From the NCBI GenBank assembly GCA_019232645.1, contig JAFANO010000076.1:1-5431 (forward strand): a stretch of 5,431 nucleotides of DNA, read 5' to 3'. The position numbers and the translations under genes were made by a program. The notes below the pieces were generated by a model. That model saw only the letters and a list, made by a program, of their open reading frames with translations, searched no databases and was not told the DNA's origin. The stretch is from Planctomycetaceae bacterium (GTDB lineage Bacteria; Planctomycetota; Planctomycetia; Isosphaerales; Isosphaeraceae). Positions 1-5,431 of this stretch are shown in pieces (the first letter of the stretch is position 1; every line of letters begins with the position of its first letter).

Positions 1-95
1 TGAGATCCGGACAGAGTGCACAAAATCTCCGGAATGCGTATCACAGGCACGACGGCGTGCGTCGTCCTTCTTCCTCCGGCCTCGGAGAACCGGGG
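1..95. other. Gene-free upstream region with small inverted repeats
   Basis: I see no gene here. The region holds several short dyads: GCACG/CGTGC at 47-51 and 56-60, overlapped by ACGAC/GTCGT at 49-53 and 61-65, and CTCCG/CGGAG at 74-78 and 83-87 with a four-base loop. The first pair is followed by a pyrimidine-rich run (ccttcttcctcc), which loosely resembles a terminator of a gene lying to the left, but there is no proper T-tract. What the window start belongs to cannot be told. Confidence 0.4.
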
Positions 96-123
96 TTGAG
101 ATCCTCGACGTTCCGTCTATAAT
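96..123 (+). promoter_or_regulatory. Sigma70-type promoter of the mqnA-mqnC operon
   Basis: A -35 box TTGAGA (96-101) is followed after 16 bases by a perfect -10 box TATAAT (118-123). This is the best promoter match in the window and lies in a locally AT-rich patch inside otherwise GC-rich DNA. Transcription would start near 129-131, giving an untranslated leader of about 100 bases before mqnA. It points toward mqnA and presumably drives mqnC as well. Confidence 0.8.
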
Positions 124-140
124 TTCAAAAGAAATTGAAA
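121..140. promoter_or_regulatory. Overlapping inverted repeats at the transcription start (candidate operator)
   Basis: Two interlocked perfect dyads are visible: AATTTC/GAAATT (121-126 and 131-136, AAAA between) and TTTCAA/TTGAAA (123-128 and 135-140). They overlap the end of the -10 box and the predicted start site, where a repressor would block initiation. The AT-richness of the patch makes chance dyads easier, so the operator role is inference; no regulator is encoded in the window. Confidence 0.4.
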
Positions 141-183
141 ACAAACGCCGAGGTCCTCCGGTCCGCGCAGGTCGTCGGGAGGG

Positions 184-198
184 TGCGCCTCCGGCGCA
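184..198 (+). other. Perfect hairpin in the mqnA leader
   Basis: TGCGCC (184-189) and GGCGCA (193-198) are perfectly complementary with a three-base loop TCC. The six-bp GC-rich stem lies in the untranslated leader, 16 bases before the Shine-Dalgarno sequence. It could be a leader RNA structure, but it does not cover the ribosome binding site and no known riboswitch is recognisable. Confidence 0.35.
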
Positions 199-214
199 TC
201 TCGGTCGCAGAGGC

Positions 215-223
215 AGGAGGAGG
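215..223 (+). promoter_or_regulatory. Shine-Dalgarno sequence of mqnA
   Basis: AGGAGGAGG contains two overlapping copies of AGGAGG (215-220 and 218-223). The second ends eight bases before the TTG at 232. This strong site decides the start, because no ATG or GTG lies nearby in frame. Confidence 0.8.
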
Positions 224-1006
224 GGGCTGAATTGCCCGTTCCCATTCGAGTCGGTGCCGTCAGTTACCTGAACGCCAAGCCCCTGTATTACCGGCTGGAG
301 GAGTTCGCGCCGGGGGTCAGGCGGGAGATGGACTTGCCGAGCCGGCTGGCCGATCGGCTGGCGGCGGACGAGCTGGAGGTCGCGCTGATCCCGTCGGTGG
401 AGTATCTCCGGGGGGCGGCGCGGGGCTACGAGATCTTGCCCGGGTTCGCGATCGCGGCGCGGGGGCCGGTGCGGAGCGTCAAGCTGTTCAGCCGCGTCCC
501 GCTCGATCGGGTCGAGCGGCTGGCGCTCGACGAGGGCTCGAGGACCAGCCAGGCGCTGGCGCGGGTCTGGCTCGACGCCAGGCATGGCGTCCGGCCCCTC
601 CGGGTCGAGCTGCTGCCGATGGGGGTCCCGGTCCTGGAGAGCACCGCCGACGCCGTCCTCCTGATCGGCGACCGCGCGATGAAGATCCCCGACGCCCCGT
701 TTCACGCCGTCGTCGACCTCGCCGAGGCGTGGCAGGAGATGACCGGGCTCCCCTTCGTCTTCGCGCTCTGGGTGGTCCGCGCCGGGGTCGACCTGGGCGA
801 CTTGCCCGAGGCCCTGGGGCGATGCCGGGCCGAGGGACTGGCGCATGCCGACGAACTGGCGCGGAGGCACGGGCCGAGGCTCGGACTCGACGTCGCGACC
901 TGTTACGATTACCTGACCCGCAACCTGTCGTATGACCTGGGCGAGCCCGAGATCGCCGGCCTGCGTCGGTTCGCCCGGATGGCGGCCCGCCTGGGCCTCG
1001 CCCCGG

Positions 1007-1012
1007 AAGGAG
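1007..1012 (+). promoter_or_regulatory. Shine-Dalgarno sequence deciding the mqnC start
   Basis: AAGGAG lies six bases before the TTG at 1019, inside the 3' end of mqnA. It selects TTG 1019 over the ATG at 932, which would add 29 residues of arginine/proline-rich sequence that is merely the out-of-frame reading of mqnA. Confidence 0.75.
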
Positions 1013-1018
1013 TTGACC

Positions 1019-2116
<1,098 letters not shown>

Positions 2117-2479
2117 ACAATCAAACGCCATGATCCTGTCCGATCCTTCGCAGGCTGGTGGACTGGGCGACGACGGACCGCCGCTGGGTCGCCGCCGGCG
2201 TGTCGGCGACGATACGGCTGCATCGGATCACGGACCGTTCTCGCGGGTTCCGGACGGGGGCGTTGTTGAGCGGCGTGCTCGACCCGGGGGTCGTCAGCCG
2301 CGAGGAATGGCTGGCGGGCCTGGATCACCGGAGGTGGGAGATGGCCGCTCATCAGGCTCCCGGCCCCCGTCGTTCCCCTTCCTGGGTCCTCCGGGGCGTG
2401 CCACGGAGGTCTCGTGCGCGAACGGACTCGCCGGCGCACCCCTCCCGATCGCGAATGACCGATGACGCCCGGCGTTGGG
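2117..2479. other. Gap between convergent mqnC and FHA gene; no convincing gene
   Basis: Open frames exist here on both strands, but none has a ribosome binding site or a recognisable product, and their arginine/proline-rich translations are typical of out-of-frame GC-rich DNA. One plus-strand frame (about 2134-2345, opening after a TGA at 2131-2133) keeps G or C at nearly every third position and reads plausibly (for example RLVDWATTDRRWVAAGVSA), then loses that bias. This may be a gene remnant or chance. No clear terminator for mqnC is visible. A small CGTTG/CAACG dyad (2473-2485) straddles the FHA stop codon and has no T-run. Confidence 0.4.
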
Positions 2480-3103
2480 TCAACGATCGCGCCCGGGTCG
2501 GGGTTCCTTCTTCGCGTCGAGGACGCTCTCCTCGATCAATTTGAAGAAGTCATCGTCGTTCGTCGCGATGATCGGGTCGGGCGCATTCTTCACGTGCTCG
2601 GGCAGCGGGTCTTCGAAGGCGGACTCGGACAACGGGGGCCGCTCGAGCTGGGCCGTGTCGTGAGTGGTTCGCGGCGCGGGCGCGGCCTTGGGCTTGTCTT
2701 CAACCTGGATCCCGGCCAGTTCGAGGAGCGAGCGCCGCGCCGGACCGGCCTCCGGGTCCTCGGCGGCGCCGACCCTCGGGGCGGCGGTCGTGATCTGGCT
2801 CGGGTCGTAGTCGATGGTGAACATGTGGTTGGCGATCCTGAGCTCGTCATCGGGCATCACGCTCTCTTCGCGATGGATCAGCGAGCCGTTGAGCGACGTG
2901 CCGTTGGTGCTGCCCAGGTCGCGCACGTGCCAGACGTGGTTGGTCAACCGGAGCGCGCAGTGCTTGCCCGAGACATTCGCGAAGTCGAGGCAGATGTCGC
3001 ACGAAGGACGGCGTCCGACGATCAGCTCGGCCTTGAGCAGGGGGATCGGGTCGCCCCCTCCCATCGGCCTCAGGATGCCCAGGATGTTCGAATCGGAAGG
3101 CAT
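2480..3103 (-). CDS. FHA-domain protein with acidic C-terminal tail
   Basis: The 207-residue cytoplasmic protein has one forkhead-associated domain at about residues 20-99, a fold that binds phosphothreonine peptides and usually works with Ser/Thr kinases. The key FHA signatures are present: VGRR (29-32), NVSGKHC with conserved S45 and H48, and DLGSTNGTSLNG (62-73) with the STNGT turn. A Pro/Ala/Glu-rich linker follows (about 103-181), containing a short hydrophobic SLLELAGI patch. The protein ends in a charged, probably helical segment, NDDDFFKLIEESVLDAKK (182-199), that could be a docking peptide (inference). The ATG at 3103 is preferred: AGGGGG lies seven bases upstream, and the FHA fold starts soon after. 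A longer TTG start at 3166 would fall inside the predicted -10 box. No kinase or phosphatase is adjacent, so the partner is unknown. The gene converges on mqnC and diverges from the methyltransferase. Confidence 0.88.
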   Translation of the reverse strand: MPSDSNILGILRPMGGGDPIPLLKAELIVGRRPSCDICLDFANVSGKHCALRLTNHVWHVRDLGSTNGTSLNGSLIHREESVMPDDELRIANHMFTIDYDPSQITTAAPRVGAAEDPEAGPARRSLLELAGIQVEDKPKAAPAPRTTHDTAQLERPPLSESAFEDPLPEHVKNAPDPIIATNDDDFFKLIEESVLDAKKEPRPGRDR

Positions 3104-3129
3104 GCGGCGTCCCCCTCTCGCGTCGGGCT

Positions 3130-3148
3130 CGAGATGAAGTCGAGATGA
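3130..3148. repeat. Tandem CGAGATGA repeat in the FHA gene leader
   Basis: CGAGATGA occurs at 3130-3137 and again at 3141-3148, an 11-base period or about one helical turn. The repeats lie between the predicted promoter and the start codon of the FHA gene, so they could be a binding site on one face of the DNA. The same octamer recurs once at 5193-5200, which lowers its specificity. The regulatory role is inference. Confidence 0.3.
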
Positions 3149-3165
3149 TAAGTAACATTGTCTCA

Positions 3166-3195
3166 ATGATACTCGATCCGGCCCGGACGGCTCAA
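3166..3195 (-). promoter_or_regulatory. Candidate sigma70-type promoter of the FHA gene
   Basis: Reading the minus strand, TTGAGC (plus-strand 3190-3195) is followed after 18 bases by TATCAT (plus-strand 3166-3171), four and five matches to the -35 and -10 consensus. Transcription would start near 3159, giving a leader of about 55 bases. The -10 lies in a distinct AT-rich patch (3144-3172) that also carries a second TATCAT at 3145-3150 without a good -35, and a small CATTG/CAATG dyad (3156-3160 and 3164-3168). Confidence 0.5.
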
Positions 3196-3469
3196 GGGCC
3201 TGGCATCCATATGAGGCGGTCGCGAAACCTTCCGTTGACTCGAGGGACTGGAACCGCGGCGCGCGTTCGGATAGCCTCGGGCCGAGGCGGACGGAGGGAC
3301 GGCGGACGTCCTGGATGCGTCAACGTCTCGGCCGGACGGACGCGACCCCCGCGCCGCGGGGCGACCGCCACGCGGGACGAGGGCCCGGGGTCGGGCATGC
3401 CTCGCTGGGCGTGCCCCTTCGTCCGGGACTCGACCGATCCTCCCAAGGGCCTCTCCGAGAGACATCCCG
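3196..3469. other. Divergent intergenic region with three GC-rich palindromes
   Basis: No gene is supported here. Three strong dyads are seen: GCCTCGG/CCGAGGC around one central base (3274-3288), CCCCGCG/CGCGGGG around one central base (3347-3361), and a nine-bp stem GGGCATGCC/GGCGTGCCC (3393-3401 and 3408-3416, one G-T pair, loop TCGCTG). The last sits about 53 bases before the methyltransferase start. I found no convincing -10 box facing the methyltransferase. A TTGACT at 3235-3240 has no suitably spaced partner. Confidence 0.45.
3393..3416 (+). other. Nine-bp stem-loop upstream of the methyltransferase
   Basis: GGGCATGCC (3393-3401) pairs along its full length with GGCGTGCCC (3408-3416), with one G-U pair and a six-base loop. 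It is the longest near-perfect stem in the window. No T-run follows it, so it is more likely a leader structure or a protein site than a Rho-independent terminator. Function is unknown. Confidence 0.35.
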
Positions 3470-4141
3470 ATGATCCCCCGGACCCTCGAACCCGAGGCGA
3501 TGGACACGCCCGAGGAGGCACGCGACTACGACGCGATGGACCACGCGACGGTCAACGCGCGGTTCGTCGCCGAGTTCCTCGACGTACACGGCCCTTGCCG
3601 GGGTGGCGAGTTGCTCGACGTCGGGACCGGCCCGGCCCGGATCCCGATCGTGCTCTGCCGGGCCGATCGGTCGGCCCGCGTGCTGGGGATCGACCTGGCC
3701 GAGGCGATGCTCGAACGCGCCCGGAGCAACGTCGCCGAGGCGGGCCTGTCCGACCGGATCCGCTGCGTCCGGGCCGATGCCCGGGACCTCCTCTACCCCG
3801 ACGGCCATTTCGAGGCGGTCCTCAGCAACACGGTCATCCACCACCTCGCCGACCCCGCTCCCGCCCTGGCCGAGATGGCCCGCGCGGTCGCGCCCGGCGG
3901 TACGCTTTTCGTCCGCGACCTGGCCAGGCCCGACGACCTCGAGATGCTCGCACGCCTCGTCACCACCTACGCCGGCGACGAGGCCCCCGCTGCGCGCGCC
4001 CTGTTCGAGGCGTCGCTGCACGCGGCACTCACCCTGCGAGAAGTCCGGGACATCGTCCGTACCCTCGGCCGCTCGGATGCCGATGTCTTCATGACGTCCG
4101 ACCGGCACTGGACCTGGAGCTGGCGCCGGCCGGGCCCGTGA
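3470..4141 (+). CDS. Class I SAM-dependent methyltransferase
   Basis: The 223-residue protein has a complete class I methyltransferase core (Methyltransf_11/25 type). Motif I is LLDVGTGPARIP (48-59), which binds the methionine part of SAM. The acidic residue ending strand 2 is D75 in VLGIDLAEAM (71-80). Motif III includes VRADARDL (100-107, D103), and the post-core strand is FEAVLSNTVIHHLADP (114-129). A canonical LAEMARAVAPGGTLFVRD block follows. No membrane segment or signal peptide is present. The N-terminus IPRTLEPE...DYDAMDHATVN is a conserved-looking cap preceding motif I, which supports ATG 3470 over the ATG at 3500; the ribosome binding site is weak (GAGAGA, 3457-3462). The substrate cannot be predicted; small-molecule or quinone-like methylation is possible but not shown, and the core is not diagnostic of UbiE/MenG. 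The hydrolase gene starts 197 bases downstream on the same strand. Confidence 0.88.
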   Translation: MIPRTLEPEAMDTPEEARDYDAMDHATVNARFVAEFLDVHGPCRGGELLDVGTGPARIPIVLCRADRSARVLGIDLAEAMLERARSNVAEAGLSDRIRCVRADARDLLYPDGHFEAVLSNTVIHHLADPAPALAEMARAVAPGGTLFVRDLARPDDLEMLARLVTTYAGDEAPAARALFEASLHAALTLREVRDIVRTLGRSDADVFMTSDRHWTWSWRRPGP

Positions 4142-4186
4142 AGAGTCGGTCCTCGAGTGGGCGAGACGCTCCTGCTGACTAAAATC

Positions 4187-4219
4187 GCCCTCGGAGGGCC
4201 ATCGGCGCGCCCGGGCGCC
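4187..4219. other. Two adjacent GC-rich hairpins after the methyltransferase
   Basis: GCCC/GGGC with loop TCGGA (4187-4199; the symmetry extends to GCCCTC/GAGGGC) is followed by GGCGC/GCGCC (4204-4208 and 4215-4219), the latter containing the perfect 12-bp palindrome GCGCCCGGGCGC (4207-4218). They lie about 45 bases after the methyltransferase stop. No T-run follows on the plus strand; on the minus strand the first hairpin is followed by GATTTTAG. A transcription-end role is possible but weakly supported. Confidence 0.3.
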
Positions 4220-4266
4220 AATAGAAGTCTTGCCCGCCGACGGCACCCGGCGGGGACGAGCGTCGG

Positions 4267-4280
4267 CACGTGGTCACGTG
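4267..4280. promoter_or_regulatory. Tandem CACGTG palindromes upstream of the hydrolase (candidate operator)
   Basis: Two perfect CACGTG palindromes (4267-4272 and 4275-4280) are separated by GT, eight bases start to start, and lie 58 bases before the hydrolase start codon. Paired palindromic half-sites like this often mark a dimeric regulator site. A TAAAAT at 4180-4185 could serve as a -10 box but lacks a good -35. The regulatory reading is inference. Confidence 0.3.
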
Positions 4281-4338
4281 TCCTTCCAGGGTTCGTATCG
4301 TCCGCGGTGAGACCGACCGAGGATCTTGAGAGGATGGC

Positions 4339-5187
4339 ATGCTGACGACCCCATCACCGCCGTCCGACGTGTCGATCCCGACCCCCGACGGCCTGGTCCT
4401 TCGGGGCCGGCACTGGGCACGTCCGCACCCTCGTGGGGTCGTGATCGTGGCGCACGGCTTCGGCGAGCATGGCGGTTGCTATCGCCACGTGGCCGAGGCG
4501 CTGGGACCGGCCCTGGAGGTCGATTTCGTCGCGCCCGACCTGAGGGGTCACGGGCGCAGCCCCGGCCGTCGCGGCGTGGTCGGGCGGTACGAGGAGCTGA
4601 CGTCCGACCTTCGCGCCGCGACGGCGTGGGTCGAGTCCGAGCGGCCCGGCCTGCCCCGGTTCGTGCTCGGCCACTCCAACGGCGGGCAAGTCGCGCTGCG
4701 GCTGGCACTCGAGGACGGCGACGGGCCGGCGGGCCTGATCCTGTCGAACCCCTCGCTCCACATCGTGGTGCCCGTACCCCGCTACAAGCTGCGGATCGGC
4801 CGGTTCCTACTCCGCTTCGCGCCGGGGGTGACCCTGGCGGGCAAGGTCGCCGACGACTGGATGACCCGCGACCCGGAGATGCGGCGCGAGCACCGGCTCG
4901 ACGCGCTGCGACACAGCCGGATCAGCGCACCGCTGTTCTTCGGGATGGTCGAAGGCGGCCCGCTCATCGAGGGGCGCGCCGGGGAGATCCGCGTCCCGGT
5001 CCTCATGCTCCTCGGCGGCTCCGACCCCGTCATCGATGCGAACGCCTCGCGACGGATCTTCGCGCGCCTCGGCAGTCTCGACAAGACGTTGATCGTCTAT
5101 CCCGAGATGCTCCACGAGCCGCTCAACGAACTTGGCCGCGAGCGCGTCTTCGCCGACGCGGCGAGCTGGCTCGAGGGGCGATTATAG
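4339..5187 (+). CDS. Alpha/beta hydrolase, monoacylglycerol lipase/lysophospholipase-like (S33)
   Basis: This 282-residue serine hydrolase belongs to the Hydrolase_4 (serine aminopeptidase S33) group, which includes monoacylglycerol lipases and PldB-type lysophospholipases. The oxyanion-side motif is VAHGFGEHGG (37-46), followed by the family's APDLRGHGRSPGRRG (65-79). The nucleophile elbow is GHSNGG with Ser113. The acid is Asp229 in GGSDPVID, and the base is His259 in YPEMLHEPLNE. All three triad residues are intact and correctly spaced. A variable cap lies between about 140 and 200 and contains a basic/hydrophobic stretch (YKLRIGRFLLRFAPG) that could touch membrane or lipid (inference). 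There is no signal peptide, so it is probably cytoplasmic. ATG 4339 is preceded by GAGAGG (4328-4333) at five bases; the ATG at 4334 is out of frame and stops at once. The natural substrate is unknown, but an acylglycerol or lysophospholipid ester is the most likely. It may be expressed on its own given the 197-base gap upstream. Confidence 0.88.
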   Translation: MLTTPSPPSDVSIPTPDGLVLRGRHWARPHPRGVVIVAHGFGEHGGCYRHVAEALGPALEVDFVAPDLRGHGRSPGRRGVVGRYEELTSDLRAATAWVESERPGLPRFVLGHSNGGQVALRLALEDGDGPAGLILSNPSLHIVVPVPRYKLRIGRFLLRFAPGVTLAGKVADDWMTRDPEMRREHRLDALRHSRISAPLFFGMVEGGPLIEGRAGEIRVPVLMLLGGSDPVIDANASRRIFARLGSLDKTLIVYPEMLHEPLNELGRERVFADAASWLEGRL

Positions 5188-5276
5188 GCGTACGAGATGA
5201 ATGGGAACTTGGGCTTTCGGATTCGAGATTTGAAATTCCGAATTTCAGTACTTCCCGAACGAACGATTTCGGCGTG
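5188..5276. other. AT-richer intergenic patch between convergent genes
   Basis: Base composition drops sharply from the hydrolase to this patch. It contains TTCGG/CCGAA repeats in both orientations: 5216-5220, 5238-5242, 5255-5259 and 5268-5272, allowing alternative hairpins. The stretch GATTCGAGATTTGAAATT resembles degenerate GATTTGAAATTTGAGA-like repeats that I associate with planctomycete intergenic DNA (recollection, not checked). No gene is supported here. Confidence 0.4.
5231..5247. terminator. Palindrome between convergent genes (possible bidirectional terminator)
   Basis: TGAAATTC (5231-5238) and GAATTTCA (5240-5247) are perfectly complementary around one base. The site lies 44 bases after the hydrolase stop and 30 bases beyond the stop of the opposing partial gene, where a shared terminator would be expected. 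The stem is AT-rich and has no T-run after it, so it could equally be a protein site or a relic of a repeat. Confidence 0.3.
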
Positions 5277-5431
5277 TCAAGTCACAACCGATTCTGGTAC
5301 CCACCTTTTGGTTGTTACCGTGAGAATCAAGCCATACATCTCCGCGGCCACCTGCTCCAGCCAGAGGAGCATCCGCTCCACCCGCAGGAGATCCCAGTGG
5401 TAGCGCCGGCAACCCCGGCGCGGGCTCGACA
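5277..5431 (-). CDS. 3' end of an unrecognised gene running off the window
   Basis: On the minus strand a frame open from the window edge (codons from 5429) to a TGA at 5277-5279 gives the last 50 residues of a protein. It starts SSPRRGCRRYHWDLLRVER and continues MLLWLEQVAAEMYGLILTV. Third positions are almost all G or C for the first 37 codons, as in the real genes here, and the sequence reads as an amphipathic helix rich in Leu, Trp and Glu. The final 13 codons (TTKRWVPESVVT region) abruptly lose that bias. I do not recognise the family; a transposase C-terminus or another enzyme cannot be excluded. The codon-use break suggests that the original end was replaced or that a frameshift extends the frame into non-coding DNA (inference). 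Confidence 0.5.
   Translation of the reverse strand, partial: SSPRRGCRRYHWDLLRVERMLLWLEQVAAEMYGLILTVTTKRWVPESVVT
5296..5319. repeat. Imperfect hairpin at the codon-bias break of the partial gene
   Basis: GGTACCCACC (5296-5305) and GGTTGTTACC (5310-5319) are complementary at eight of ten positions around a TTTT loop. The dyad sits where the minus-strand frame changes from GC-rich to AT-rich codons. It could be a terminator stem, a junction of inserted DNA, or chance. Confidence 0.3.

Noticed and set aside
932..1018. N-terminal extension of mqnC from the ATG at 932
   Set aside because: The added residues are just the shifted reading of mqnA and lack MqnC similarity; the TTG at 1019 has an AAGGAG at correct spacing.
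2473..2485. CGTTG/CAACG dyad as a terminator for the FHA gene
   Set aside because: It overlaps the stop codon, has a five-bp stem and is not followed by a T-run.
2158..2544. Plus-strand open frame of 128 codons reaching into the FHA gene
   Set aside because: GTG start without a ribosome binding site, bias lost after about 2345, and overlap with the 3' end of a well-supported gene; only the possible remnant is reported.
3104..3166. Longer FHA start at the TTG ending at 3166
   Set aside because: It would lie inside the predicted -10 box and has no ribosome binding site; ATG 3103 has AGGGGG seven bases upstream.
3145..4182. 345-codon plus-strand frame spanning the intergenic region and methyltransferase
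   Set aside because: Arg/Pro/Gly-rich shadow of the methyltransferase; the SAM motifs lie in the other frame.
3320..4246. 308-codon minus-strand frame opposite the methyltransferase
   Set aside because: No domain seen, and it is antisense to a gene with intact motifs.
5197..5403. 68-codon plus-strand frame at the right edge
   Set aside because: The start LGFRIRDLKFRI is a translation of an AT-rich repeat-like sequence; the rest is antisense to the coding-like minus-strand frame.

Overview
The window looks like ordinary chromosome from a GC-rich planctomycete, most likely of the Isosphaeraceae type (inference). Supporting signs are very high third-position GC in every gene, TTG start codons, a futalosine-pathway menaquinone gene pair, a small FHA-domain protein with a low-complexity tail, and a methyltransferase whose N-terminus (IPRTLEPE...DYDAMDH) is of a kind I associate with planctomycetes. 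No mobile element, CRISPR array, tRNA or rRNA is visible.

Layout: (1) 1-231 is a leader region with a near-consensus sigma70-type promoter (TTGAGA, 16 bp, TATAAT) overlapped by AT-rich inverted repeats. (2) 232-2116 is a two-gene operon, mqnA then mqnC, overlapping by 41 bases; both genes start with TTG and both have good Shine-Dalgarno sequences. (3) 2117-2479 is a 363-base gap between convergent genes with no convincing gene, though part of it has coding-like composition. (4) 2480-3103 on the minus strand encodes a 207-residue FHA-domain protein, with its own promoter near 3166-3195. (5) 3196-3469 is a divergent intergenic region with three GC-rich palindromes. (6) 3470-4141 is a class I SAM-dependent methyltransferase. 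(7) 4142-4338 is a gap with a GC-rich hairpin and a tandem pair of CACGTG palindromes. (8) 4339-5187 is an alpha/beta hydrolase of the monoacylglycerol lipase/lysophospholipase type. (9) 5188-5320 is a markedly AT-richer stretch with an 8-bp-arm palindrome. (10) The last 155 bases hold the 3' end of an unrecognised minus-strand gene that runs off the window.

How the genes work together: MqnA and MqnC carry out the first and the cyclisation steps of the futalosine route from chorismate to menaquinone; the other steps (mqnB, mqnD, mqnE) are not here. The FHA protein, methyltransferase and hydrolase show no obvious functional link to menaquinone or to each other and are probably separate units. 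I do not see evidence for a new multi-gene system. The most unusual features are regulatory: the operator-like dyads on the mqnA promoter, the paired CACGTG sites before the hydrolase, and the codon-bias break in the partial gene at the right edge.
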